A DNA stretch of 20,423 bases from a virus: IMG/VR virus record IMGVR_UViG_3300037493_001163, positions 1 through 20,423 of that record; one strand, 5' to 3'. Positions 1-8,021 of the stretch are shown here, one piece after another (the first letter of the stretch is position 1; every line of letters begins with the position of its first letter). The translations under genes were made by a program, and so were the position numbers. The notes under the pieces are model-generated. The model had not been told where the DNA came from, ran no database searches, and saw only the letters and a list, made by a program, of their open reading frames with translations.

Positions 1-1
1 A

Positions 2-154
2 ATTTTACTTACAGTAAATCATCCAGGAGCTGGAATTCCTGTATTAATTACAGAAGCTGTTGCAAATGGAAGTTTTGCTATTCGTATTTATAATGTTTCA
101 GCAGCAACAGCATTTAATAATACATTAGAGATTTCTTATCTTATACTTGATTAA
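2..154 (+). CDS. C-terminal end of a phage structural (tail/fibre-type) protein, 5' truncated
   Basis: The window opens inside a gene. The frame starting at base 2 runs 50 codons to a TAA at 152-154. It encodes a beta-rich, uncharged tail containing NHPGAGIPVL, GSFAIRIYNVS and a terminal LEISYLILD. This alternation of small polar and aliphatic residues, with an 'F-I-R-I-x-N-V-S' core, is typical of the end of phage tail or capsid-decoration proteins that finish in a jelly-roll or Ig-like domain. The family call rests on that style and on the fibre gene downstream, not on a diagnostic motif. The start and size are unknown because the gene extends beyond the window. The last codon and stop overlap a 15-base motif that recurs before the scaffold-like gene. 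Confidence 0.6.
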   Translation: MLLTVNHPGAGIPVLITEAVANGSFAIRIYNVSAATAFNNTLEISYLILD

Positions 155-164
155 AGTATAAACA
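150..164 (+). repeat. 15-base intergenic repeat, copy 1 (ATTAAAGTATAAACA)
   Basis: The 15 bases ATTAAAGTATAAACA recur exactly at 17451-17465, upstream of the scaffold-like gene. This copy overlaps the stop of the preceding gene and lies 29 bases before the next ATG at 194. A TATACTTG at 142-149, one mismatch from TAnnTTTG, directly precedes it, so it could be a transcript start or leader element. AT-rich composition makes chance a real alternative. Confidence 0.35.
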
Positions 165-193
165 GTTATTTATAACCTTAAACTTTAACAATT

Positions 194-451
194 ATGTCAG
201 TAGGAAATCTAATAGACTATGGTAATAAAGGAACTAACTTTCCTTATCAACTAGGTGCATTAAAGTTAGCTGCAATGAGCCAGTTAATGTATTGTGCTGA
301 AGTTACAGTTAGTAACACAAGTGTGGCTGCATTAGCAACTGATATTAATAATTATTTTGTAGCTAATCCTACCTTTTACTTAATATCTAAACAAATTGTG
401 TATGTAGGTACTACATATACAGCATTTTTGACAGTATCAAAAGTGAAATAA
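194..451 (+). CDS. Small hypothetical protein in the tail-fibre module
   Basis: This is an 85-aa protein of unknown function. It begins MSVGNLIDYGNKGTNFPYQL, continues with a helical segment around residues 20-35, and then a beta-rich half ending YTAFLTVSKVK. There is no signal peptide or membrane segment and it has one Cys. The ATG at 194 follows an A/T-rich leader with no Shine-Dalgarno sequence, as expected in Bacteroidota. It sits 39 bases after a structural gene and 6 bases before the giant fibre gene, so it is very likely co-expressed with them. Its size and position would fit a small virion component, adaptor or fibre chaperone, but nothing in the sequence decides between these. Confidence 0.65.
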   Translation: MSVGNLIDYGNKGTNFPYQLGALKLAAMSQLMYCAEVTVSNTSVAALATDINNYFVANPTFYLISKQIVYVGTTYTAFLTVSKVK

Positions 452-457
452 AATTTC

Positions 458-3400
458 ATGATACCAAACAAACCATCACTATTTGACAGCAATGCAGTAG
501 ATAACTGTACTCCTGGGTTAACCACACCTCCACCATGTGGACCAGGTGTACCTTGTGATGACCCAGAAGTATGTGCAGAACAATTTGATGCCCAGTGTAT
601 AATATATACAGGAAATGATCTTATCTGTCAAGGTACTACAGTAATAGCACAAGACACTACAGTAGCACAAGGACTAGCTAATATTATTGATTGGGTATGT
701 GGCGGTGGTGCTGTTGGATCCCAAGGGGTTCAAGGTATCCAAGGTCTTACAGGTGCACAAGGTACAGATGGAATACAAGGACTTACAGGAGCTCAAGGGC
801 AGATAGGAGTAACTGGGTCTCAGGGAGCAATTGGCTCAACAGGAGCGCAAGGTATTGCAGGTCCTCAAGGTACTGTAGGTGCTGTTGGTTCTCAAGGAGC
901 AATAGGTTCTCAAGGTGTGCAAGGCACAACTGGACCACAAGGAACTACAGGAAATGATGGTTCTCAAGGTATAACAGGTATTCAGGGAATACAAGGTATT
1001 CAGGGAATTATAGGAATAACAGGTGCTCAAGGTATACAGGGTATAACTGGAATTCAGGGAACTACAGGTATACAAGGTTCAATAGGCACACAAGGAAGTA
1101 CTGGTGCCCAAGGAACAGTTGGTGCTCAAGGTTCTCAAGGAACACAAGGTTTATTAGGAACTCAAGGAGCTACAGGAAATACAGGTAGCCAAGGCTCAAC
1201 TGGTTCTACCGGAAGTCAGGGTGCTATAGGTACACAAGGTAGTACAGGAATTACTGGCTCACAAGGCATACAAGGAATTCAAGGAATTATTGGAAATACT
1301 GGTTCTCAAGGAAGTACTGGAACAACAGGCTCTCAAGGTGCTGTAGGAATACAAGGACTTAAAGGAGATACAGGTAGTCAAGGTACTACAGGAAGTACTG
1401 GAACACAAGGGGCTACAGGAATTCAAGGAAGTACTGGAGCTACTGGAAGTCAAGGTATTCAAGGTACTCAAGGTTTAATTGGATCACAAGGTTTAACAGG
1501 TTTACAAGGAACTCAGGGAATCCAAGGGTTACTTGGTCTACAAGGAGTACAGGGTATTCAAGGTGTAGCTGGAGCTGGTGGTGTAGTAGCACTTTATGGT
1601 TCTTGGTATTCTACAGTAGATCAATCAGCATCTGTTATTAATACAGAAACATTAATGACTGCTAATACAATTTCTTATGCTAATGGTGTAAGTCTTGTAG
1701 CAGGAACCCAAGTAACTTATTCAACTGCAGGTACTTATGCTTTTAACTTTTCTGTTCAGTTACATTATACTGGTGGCGGGGGTTCAGGTAATGTAGTAGA
1801 TGTTTGGTTAAAAAAGAATGGAACTTCTGTTCCTGATTCAAACACTAAATATTTAGTACCTACTAATCTTGCTTATAATGTATCATCATTAGATTTTCTA
1901 TTTACAGTAGTAGCAGGAGATTACTATGAAATTGCATGGGCTACTAATAACTTAAATATCATATTAGAATATGATGCCGCAGCAGCACCTCATCCTACAA
2001 CTCCATCAGTAATTATTAATACATTCCAAGTAACATATACTCAGTTAGGACCACAAGGGCCTACTGGATTACAAGGTGCTACTGGAACTCAGGGATTAAC
2101 TGGAATTCAAGGTATCCAAGGAATCCAGGGATTACAAGGTATTATTGGCTTACAAGGTATACAGGGACTTCAAGGTACTCTTGGAACTACAGGTGCTCAG
2201 GGTACAACAGGTTCCACTGGCTCTCAGGGGGCAGTAGGTATTCAAGGTATAACAGGATTAACAGGTAGTCAAGGTTCTATAGGATCCACAGGTGCACAGG
2301 GAAGTACAGGCGCGCAGGGAACTACTGGAACAACCGGAAGTACAGGATCTCAGGGTACACAGGGTATCCAAGGTATTCTTGGTAATACTGGATCACAAGG
2401 TACTACAGGGACAACAGGAAGTCAGGGATCAACTGGAGCTCAAGGTACAACCGGAAGTCAAGGTAGTACTGGTTTAACTGGTTCTCAAGGAGTCCAAGGA
2501 ATTACTGGTAATACAGGAGCTACAGGTTCCCAGGGAGCAACTGGTACAACTGGATCTACAGGTGCGCAAGGAGCAGAGGGTAGTCAAGGATTAACTGGGT
2601 TTCAAGGAACAACTGGAACTACTGGTTCAACAGGTTCCCAAGGGACTCAAGGAATAATAGGCCTACAAGGTACAACCGGAGCAACTGGTTCACAAGGAGC
2701 TGTTGGAACTACTGGATCACAAGGTTCTGTTGGAACACAAGGAACTACGGGTACTACTGGAAGCCAGGGTTCTACAGGTAGCACTGGTGCTCAGGGATCG
2801 GTTGGATCTCAAGGAGCTATTGGTGCTACAGGTAGTCAGGGTAGTACTGGTTTGCAAGGAACACAAGGTATCCTTGGTACACAGGGATCTACTGGTGCAA
2901 CTGGTGGAACTGGTGCACAAGGGGTGCAAGGTATCACTGGTATTCAAGGGGAAACAGGAACTACCGGAGGAACTGGTAGTCAAGGAGCTACTGGATCACA
3001 GGGTCTTACTGGTATTCAAGGTACACAAGGATTTACTGGTATTGGTATTCAAGGTTTCCAAGGAATGCAAGGACCTCAAGGTATACAAGGTATAACTGGA
3101 GGAGTTGGAAGCCAAGGATCACAAGGTATTCAAGGTTTCTTTGGTTTACAGGGTACTCAAGGTATTGAAGGTTTAGGAACTCAGGGTGTACAAGGTGTGC
3201 AAGGAGCTTCTGGCGGAGGTGGTGCTATAGCTATCTTAGAAGAAGGTACTACAGTTGTGGCAACTGCTACAGCAATTAACTTCATAGGAACTTGCATAAC
3301 TGCAACAGATGCCGGAGGAGGACAAGCTAATATTACTTTAGATTGTACTGGTGGTGGATGCCTTATAGATAATAGTCATATTGGTGCAGCTGGATTAGCT

Positions 3401-5743
3401 CCAGATGATATACCACCTAGTACATATGATATGTATATTGGTAATAGTTCATATGGTTGGTCTAATGGTTATTGGAGTGCTATTGCAAATACTCCAGTTC
3501 CTGGAGCTATTACATCAGTAAGAGGAAGTAATTTAAATTGCGGTATACATCTACCACATGACTTATTTCCTGGAGATATAATTAGATTTTGTGGTTCTAG
3601 TTATTTAAATCCTCAAGAAGTAGTGCCGCCAATACCACCTTTATCGGTTACACTTGTACAAACTAATTGTGAAAATTTATGTACTATTAGTTTTAGAAAC
3701 CTAGCTGTTTCACCAGTTATTCCAACTGAGACTTTTTATTATTCATGTCAAGATAGAGGTGAATATTATCTTTGTTTTTCTATTGAACATATTGTAACTC
3801 AAACATATAAAGCTTGTGATACAATATTTTTTGCTGGATTTGGTTGGGATAGTTCTGCTGTTCCTGATGGATATTTAGCTCCTAAAGTAACATTTACACT
3901 AAACACAGAAAGAAACTGTGCAGAAGTAGATACAACACCAAACATGGAGTTACAACTTTGTTGTGATCCAGCAGTAGTTGAAGTAGTATTTAATACTGCA
4001 TTAACTGTTGGAGATTTCTTTGTAGATAATGAAGGCAACTGTTGGGAAGCTCAAGCTAAAACAGCAGCTGCAGTTACAAGTACAAGAACAGTAACTACAT
4101 CATATATTTCTTGTTCAGCTTGTGTAACAGCAAATCCTTGTCCTGCAAACTTACTAGTGCAATCTTGTTGTGAAGGTGGTCCTGAAACATTTACTGGTTC
4201 ACTTCCTACAATTGCAGTTGGAGATACATTTGTTGATACATATGGCTTCTGTTGGACAGCTACTCAAGAAACAACAAGTCCAACTACAGGTACAGTTTAT
4301 GTAGATACTAATTTAGGTAATGTAGGTTGTGAAATATGTACAAGTGATAATCCATGTCCACAAATAATTGAACTTGTACCATGTTGTAAGAATGCATCTT
4401 ATCATCCAATACTTACAACACCAGCCCTATTAGGTTATACACCAAGTAATGGAGAAATAATTGTTGATACATTTGGTATTTGCTATAGAGTTATATTTAC
4501 TCCAACTGGAAATGTTACAGCACCATTTATTACATACTTTGATACTTATGGAGTAGGTGATTTTTGTGCAACATGCACAACTGATAACCCATGTCCTGAT
4601 ATATACCATACAGTAATTAATTGTTGTACTGGTGATACAGAAGTTATTCTTCTTAATGGAATTTCTTCACCAGATACAATATTAAGTATTACTATAACAA
4701 CTTCTCCTTTTGTGCCACAATGTTGGAAAGTTGTAAGTTATAGTAATACTGGTACAGCTACTATTACTATAGATACTTTTAATGGAATATATGAGATTTG
4801 TCAAAAATGTATAGAGGATCTTAAAGACAAATGTCCTACTTATTATAAAGTAGCAGATTGTTGTGGTGTACTTACAGATGAAACAATGTTACTTCCATTT
4901 AATGATATATACTACTCAAGTCTAATATATACTGATACTGCTAATAATTGTTGGTACATTTTAGGTGCTCAACCTTTAGGTCCAGATACTATTGCTTGGA
5001 ATGGTAGTACATCTATGACATGTGTAGACTGCAATAACACTAATTTAAATTGTACTTTAGTAGTAATAAAGGCATGTTGTTTTGACATAGAAGGTTCTAC
5101 ATCATTAGAATCTTTAGGTGGTGGAGTTGCTATAGGGGATACATTTGTTGATCAATTTGGTTTATGTTGGTATGTTGTTTTTGGAACACCACCTGGTTAT
5201 GATTACGGATCATTAGGATTTATTAATGTAGTATCAATTGTTGCAGTAGGAGAAGATGTATGTGCGGGTTGTATAGGAGAAAATCCTTGTCCAGCAGGTT
5301 TATATTATCAAGTTCAAAACTGCTGTACTGAAGAAATTAGAACTGTATATAACACGGTTGGACTTATTGTGGGTATAACTTATTCATGGTTTACATCATT
5401 AGATTCATTTAAACCTGATTGTTGGAAAGTAATTAGTTTTACTCTTACAGGAACAGCTACAATGAATATACTTAGTACCGTAGCACAACATAAGATTTGC
5501 CTTGATTGTATTAAGTATATTGATGGAATGTGTCATGATTATTACATTGCTGTTTCATGTTGTGGTTTACCAAATGAGGTAGTATACATACCAACTTTTA
5601 TTCATAATAATGGTTCTGCATTTACAGATACTTCTGGTAACTGTTATAGTACTTTAGCACCTACAGTTGGACCTGCTACAATAACTTGGAGTGGTGATGA
5701 GTATCCAAATTGTGGACCATGTATAATTGATCATCCTTGTTAA
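458..5743 (+). CDS. Giant collagen-like tail fibre with C1q-like domain and Cys-rich C-terminal repeats
   Basis: This 1761-aa protein is almost certainly a trimeric fibre on the virion, probably used for host or surface binding. Domains in order: residues 1-86, a Pro/Cys-containing N-terminal domain ending in a Gly hinge, likely the attachment part; 87-374, uninterrupted Gly-X-Y repeats; about 376-530, a beta-rich domain resembling C1q/TNF jelly rolls (GTYAFNFSVQL, WLKKNGTSV, VVAGDYYEIAW); 531-919, a second Gly-X-Y rod with two short interruptions (near GFTGIGIQG and GIEGLGTQG); about 920-1167, a linker and beta-rich domain; 1168-1761, eight Cys-rich repeats. The rods are unusual: Gln and Thr dominate, with only about five Pro and hardly any charge. 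The ATG at 458 lies 6 bases after the previous stop. Collagen fold and trimerisation are inferred from the strict Gly periodicity. Confidence 0.92.
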   Translation: MIPNKPSLFDSNAVDNCTPGLTTPPPCGPGVPCDDPEVCAEQFDAQCIIYTGNDLICQGTTVIAQDTTVAQGLANIIDWVCGGGAVGSQGVQGIQGLTGAQGTDGIQGLTGAQGQIGVTGSQGAIGSTGAQGIAGPQGTVGAVGSQGAIGSQGVQGTTGPQGTTGNDGSQGITGIQGIQGIQGIIGITGAQGIQGITGIQGTTGIQGSIGTQGSTGAQGTVGAQGSQGTQGLLGTQGATGNTGSQGSTGSTGSQGAIGTQGSTGITGSQGIQGIQGIIGNTGSQGSTGTTGSQGAVGIQGLKGDTGSQGTTGSTGTQGATGIQGSTGATGSQGIQGTQGLIGSQGLTGLQGTQGIQGLLGLQGVQGIQGVAGAGGVVALYGSWYSTVDQSASVINTETLMTANTISYANGVSLVAGTQVTYSTAGTYAFNFSVQLHYTGGGGSGNVVDVWLKKNGTSVPDSNTKYLVPTNLAYNVSSLDFLFTVVAGDYYEIAWATNNLNIILEYDAAAAPHPTTPSVIINTFQVTYTQLGPQGPTGLQGATGTQGLTGIQGIQGIQGLQGIIGLQGIQGLQGTLGTTGAQGTTGSTGSQGAVGIQGITGLTGSQGSIGSTGAQGSTGAQGTTGTTGSTGSQGTQGIQGILGNTGSQGTTGTTGSQGSTGAQGTTGSQGSTGLTGSQGVQGITGNTGATGSQGATGTTGSTGAQGAEGSQGLTGFQGTTGTTGSTGSQGTQGIIGLQGTTGATGSQGAVGTTGSQGSVGTQGTTGTTGSQGSTGSTGAQGSVGSQGAIGATGSQGSTGLQGTQGILGTQGSTGATGGTGAQGVQGITGIQGETGTTGGTGSQGATGSQGLTGIQGTQGFTGIGIQGFQGMQGPQGIQGITGGVGSQGSQGIQGFFGLQGTQGIEGLGTQGVQGVQGASGGGGAIAILEEGTTVVATATAINFIGTCITATDAGGGQANITLDCTGGGCLIDNSHIGAAGLAPDDIPPSTYDMYIGNSSYGWSNGYWSAIANTPVPGAITSVRGSNLNCGIHLPHDLFPGDIIRFCGSSYLNPQEVVPPIPPLSVTLVQTNCENLCTISFRNLAVSPVIPTETFYYSCQDRGEYYLCFSIEHIVTQTYKACDTIFFAGFGWDSSAVPDGYLAPKVTFTLNTERNCAEVDTTPNMELQLCCDPAVVEVVFNTALTVGDFFVDNEGNCWEAQAKTAAAVTSTRTVTTSYISCSACVTANPCPANLLVQSCCEGGPETFTGSLPTIAVGDTFVDTYGFCWTATQETTSPTTGTVYVDTNLGNVGCEICTSDNPCPQIIELVPCCKNASYHPILTTPALLGYTPSNGEIIVDTFGICYRVIFTPTGNVTAPFITYFDTYGVGDFCATCTTDNPCPDIYHTVINCCTGDTEVILLNGISSPDTILSITITTSPFVPQCWKVVSYSNTGTATITIDTFNGIYEICQKCIEDLKDKCPTYYKVADCCGVLTDETMLLPFNDIYYSSLIYTDTANNCWYILGAQPLGPDTIAWNGSTSMTCVDCNNTNLNCTLVVIKACCFDIEGSTSLESLGGGVAIGDTFVDQFGLCWYVVFGTPPGYDYGSLGFINVVSIVAVGEDVCAGCIGENPCPAGLYYQVQNCCTEEIRTVYNTVGLIVGITYSWFTSLDSFKPDCWKVISFTLTGTATMNILSTVAQHKICLDCIKYIDGMCHDYYIAVSCCGLPNEVVYIPTFIHNNGSAFTDTSGNCYSTLAPTVGPATITWSGDEYPNCGPCIIDHPC
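716..1579 (+). repeat. Collagen-like Gly-X-Y coding repeat, first rod
   Basis: Every third codon is Gly from residue 87 to about 374 of the fibre, roughly 96 triplets with no break. Most triplets are Gly-x-Gln or Gly-x-Thr. At the DNA level this appears as degenerate 9-base units such as CAAGGTATT and ACAGGAAGT, noticeably more GC-rich than flanking DNA. Codons vary freely between copies, so the repeat is kept at the protein level and is not a recent DNA expansion. Confidence 0.95.
2048..3217 (+). repeat. Collagen-like Gly-X-Y coding repeat, second rod
   Basis: Gly-X-Y periodicity resumes at residue 531 directly after the C1q-like domain and runs to about 919, roughly 129 triplets. There are two frame-preserving breaks in the triplet register (an extra Gly-Ile and an extra Gly-Leu) near its C-terminal end. 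Such interruptions often act as kinks in collagen. Composition matches the first rod: Gln, Thr, Ser and Ile rich, with very few Pro. Confidence 0.95.
3959..5743 (+). repeat. Eight tandem Cys-rich protein repeats at the fibre C-terminus
   Basis: A unit of about 70-80 aa repeats eight times. It follows the pattern Cys-Cys, then about 15-25 residues, an optional GDTFVDxxG, then Cys-Trp/Tyr, then Cys-x-x-Cys, then a terminal NPCP-like Cys. The Cys-Cys pairs begin at residues 1168, 1237, 1309, 1389, 1468, 1540, 1622 and 1701, and the protein ends exactly at the last Cys of unit 8. Units 4 and 7 share P-x-C-W-K-V, and units 5 and 8 share Cys-Cys-Gly and T-D-T-x-x-N-C. The offsets 3 to 6, 4 to 7 and 5 to 8 are 231, 233 and 233 residues. 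Confidence 0.85.
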
Positions 5744-5766
5744 GCACTAAAAAAATAGTATATTTG
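5737..5766 (+). promoter_or_regulatory. Bacteroidota-type promoter candidate (TTG-N19-TATATTTG)
   Basis: TATATTTG at 5759-5766 matches the Bacteroidota -7 consensus TAnnTTTG exactly. A TTG at 5737-5739 lies 19 bases upstream, the usual spacing for the -33 element. It lies in the 40-base gap after the fibre gene. Transcription would start about 5770-5773, giving a very short leader to the ATG at 5784. The -33 match overlaps the end of the fibre coding sequence. Confidence 0.55.
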
Positions 5767-5781
5767 TTGGAAAAACCAACA
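5765..5781 (+). promoter_or_regulatory. Small hairpin immediately before the start codon
   Basis: TGTTGG and CCAACA form a perfect 6-bp stem around an AAAAA loop, two bases before the ATG at 5784. It has no T-tract, so it is not a terminator. Only read-through RNA from the fibre gene would contain both arms. RNA from the overlapping promoter candidate would start inside it. Confidence 0.45.
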
Positions 5782-5783
5782 GT

Positions 5784-8000
5784 ATGAATAATTTGTGTCA
5801 ACTGGCATTAGCCAACGGAGGATCTGTTAACTATCTTATACTTCCTGCAAATATCACAGAAGGATTAGGATTAACTAACCCTTCTGTCTTCTATCAAGAT
5901 GGAGTATACTTACTTAATCTAAGACATGTTCAATATGCTTTATACCACAGTGAGGGAGAACAAAGATTCCAAACTCCATGGGGACCATTAGCATATCTTA
6001 ACCCAGAAGATGATGTAACTCTAAGAACAACTAACTACTTGTGTCAGTTAGATCCTAATACACTTGCTATTGAGCAATATAAGAAAGTAGATACATCTAA
6101 GTTAGATGTAACCCCTGTGTGGGAGTTTATTGGGCTAGAAGATGCTAGAGTAGTAGACTGGAAAAATAAGTTATATCTTACAGGTGTGCGCAGGGATACT
6201 AAAGCAGATGGTGAAGGTAGAATGGAATTATCTACTATTGATACTGGAAGTAAAGAAACAGAAAGATATAGAATAGAACCTCCTACCCATTCCTATTGTG
6301 AAAAGAACTGGATGCCTATTCTTGATATGCCCTTTCACTATGTTAAGTGGACTAATCCTACAGAGGTTGTAAAAGTTGATCCCAAAACGGGAACATCTAA
6401 AACTTTATATATCATAGAACAAGATGTTACTTTCCCAAGAGATATTAGAGGAGGATCACAAGTTATTACTGTAGGTAATCATAGAATTGCACTTACACAT
6501 GAAGTAGACTTATGGAAGAATGAGCAAGGAAAGAAAGATGCTCAATACTATCATAGGTTTATTATCTGGGATATGGAGTGGAACATAGTTGCACACTCTG
6601 ATGCATTTAAGTTTATGACTGCAAATATTGAGTTCTCCTGCGGTTTAGCATATGATGGTAAAGACTTTATCATTCCGTTTGGTTTTCAGGACTCTACGGC
6701 CTTTATTTTAAGGCTTCCAGAAACTGTATTTAATCATATGTGCAGTCTACCACAAAATGATGTTAAACAAAATACTAAAGGAGTTACCCCAGCTAAATTA
6801 GAAAAGTTCATTATAAATCCATTCTGTGGGTCATGTAATTTAGATTTAGCAGTGTATTACTTTGAGAATGGACATTATGCATCATCTATGTCATTTGCAT
6901 TAAGAGCTGCAGAGTTTTCTAAGAATGATGATTATGTATATGAGTCATTATTATTAGTAGCCAGATCTTTATCAAAACTTGGTAGAAGAAGAGTTACTGA
7001 AAAAGGTCTATGGTTAAATGCTGTGACCTTTGCTCCAGAAAGACCAGAAGCATACTTGTTCTTGAGTGAATATGCAGAAGCAACTCAACAATATCATGAA
7101 GGATATTCTTATGCAATAATGGGTCTTAAGAATGCAGCAAATGCAAAAGAAATAACTTCTAATATAGGATATGAAGGTGCTTATCAATTACAATTCCAAC
7201 AAGCAGTAACAGCTTGGTGGATTGGTAGATCTAAAGAAGCTAGAGATGAGTTTATTAAATTAGTAAACCAAGGTCCTACATTAAGTGAAAGATACCAAAA
7301 AATGGTACAATCTAATATTACATCTTTAGGTTCTGGACCAGATCCATTCTTAAGATATCACAAAGGATTCTATGATCAACTAAGATATAAGTTTCCAGGA
7401 GCAGAAACTATTGAGAAAAACTTCTCTCAAACATACCAAGACATGTTTACTTTATCCATGTTAGATGGTAAAAGAAATGGAACATACTTTGAAATTGGTG
7501 CAGCAGATCCATTCCATGGAAGTAATACAGCTCTCTTAGAGCAATTTGGATGGACAGGTACCTCATTAGAGATCTTACCACATGAAGTTGAAAAGTTTAA
7601 ACAACACAGAAAGAATGAAGTTATTCTATGTGATGCTACAAAATTTGATTACTCTGTACTTAGAGGTCACATTGACTACTTACAGGTTGACTGTGAACCA
7701 CCCTCAACTACCTATGAGATCCTTACAATGTTACCTTGGGATCAATGCTCTTTTGGGGTAATTACATATGAGCATGATTATTATACAGATGTATCAAGAT
7801 CCTTTAGGGAAAAGTCTAGAAACTTCTTATTAAGTAAAGGGTACTTGTTAGTAGCAAGTAATATTGCACCAAATGAGACAAGCTGTTATGAAGACTGGTA
7901 TGTACATCCAAAACATGTAGACAAAAAGATAATTAAACAGATGTTAGCTGCAGATAATACAATTAAAAATGCAGAGAAATATATGTTTGGAAAGTTGTAA
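5784..8000 (+). CDS. Three-part protein: GH130-like beta-propeller, TPR-like region, FkbM-family methyltransferase
   Basis: The protein is 738 aa. Residues 1 to about 310 resemble the five-bladed propeller of GH130-like sugar-active enzymes: NPSVFYQDGVYLLNLRHVQY from residue 32, GLEDARV at 117-123, EKNWMP at 173-178, and EFSCGLAYDGKDFIIPFG near 282. Residues about 345-500 are helical with TPR-like spacing. Residues about 555-738 look like an FkbM-type SAM-dependent methyltransferase: FEIGAADP with Glu570 and Asp575 as motif I, and Glu596 in GTSLEILP as the likely ribose-binding acid. FkbM enzymes methylate sugars and other small hydroxylated groups. The neighbouring fibre and the sugar-type propeller suggest that it builds or modifies a glycan on the virion. 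No signal peptide is seen, so it is cytoplasmic or packaged. Catalysis by the propeller is not established. Confidence 0.8.
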   Translation: MNNLCQLALANGGSVNYLILPANITEGLGLTNPSVFYQDGVYLLNLRHVQYALYHSEGEQRFQTPWGPLAYLNPEDDVTLRTTNYLCQLDPNTLAIEQYKKVDTSKLDVTPVWEFIGLEDARVVDWKNKLYLTGVRRDTKADGEGRMELSTIDTGSKETERYRIEPPTHSYCEKNWMPILDMPFHYVKWTNPTEVVKVDPKTGTSKTLYIIEQDVTFPRDIRGGSQVITVGNHRIALTHEVDLWKNEQGKKDAQYYHRFIIWDMEWNIVAHSDAFKFMTANIEFSCGLAYDGKDFIIPFGFQDSTAFILRLPETVFNHMCSLPQNDVKQNTKGVTPAKLEKFIINPFCGSCNLDLAVYYFENGHYASSMSFALRAAEFSKNDDYVYESLLLVARSLSKLGRRRVTEKGLWLNAVTFAPERPEAYLFLSEYAEATQQYHEGYSYAIMGLKNAANAKEITSNIGYEGAYQLQFQQAVTAWWIGRSKEARDEFIKLVNQGPTLSERYQKMVQSNITSLGSGPDPFLRYHKGFYDQLRYKFPGAETIEKNFSQTYQDMFTLSMLDGKRNGTYFEIGAADPFHGSNTALLEQFGWTGTSLEILPHEVEKFKQHRKNEVILCDATKFDYSVLRGHIDYLQVDCEPPSTTYEILTMLPWDQCSFGVITYEHDYYTDVSRSFREKSRNFLLSKGYLLVASNIAPNETSCYEDWYVHPKHVDKKIIKQMLAADNTIKNAEKYMFGKL

Positions 8001-8021
8001 TTTTTTTTGTATATTATAGAT

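Noticed and set aside
836-1471. Minus-strand open frames across the first collagen rod
   Set aside because: They mirror the Gly-X-Y codon repeat, give low-complexity Ser/Thr/Leu/Cys proteins and have no start context. They are shadows of the fibre gene.
2292-3095. Plus-strand out-of-frame open frames in the second collagen rod
   Set aside because: The repeated codon pattern avoids stops in other frames as well. The products are repetitive Leu/Val/Lys/Glu strings without domain features.
716-3217. Possible CRISPR array or DNA satellite
   Set aside because: The repeat is a variable 9-base coding period with Gly in every third codon, with no constant repeat and unique spacer structure.
3799-4038. 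Minus-strand ORF in the Cys-rich region, and similar ones at 7886-8161, 8491-8682, 10911-11123, 11315-11539, 13502-13696 and 18498-18749
   Set aside because: Each is opposite a well-supported gene, lacks recognisable domains and has no promoter or operon context.
8001-8019. TTTTTTTTGTATATTATAG as promoter or terminator
   Set aside because: A -7 element here would start RNA at or after the ATG at 8022, and the T-run has no stable hairpin before it.
8007-8021. TTG start 15 bases upstream for the spanin gene
   Set aside because: The ATG at 8022 gives a correct lipoprotein signal with Lys at position 2. The TTG would put acidic and polar residues in front and lies in a T-run.
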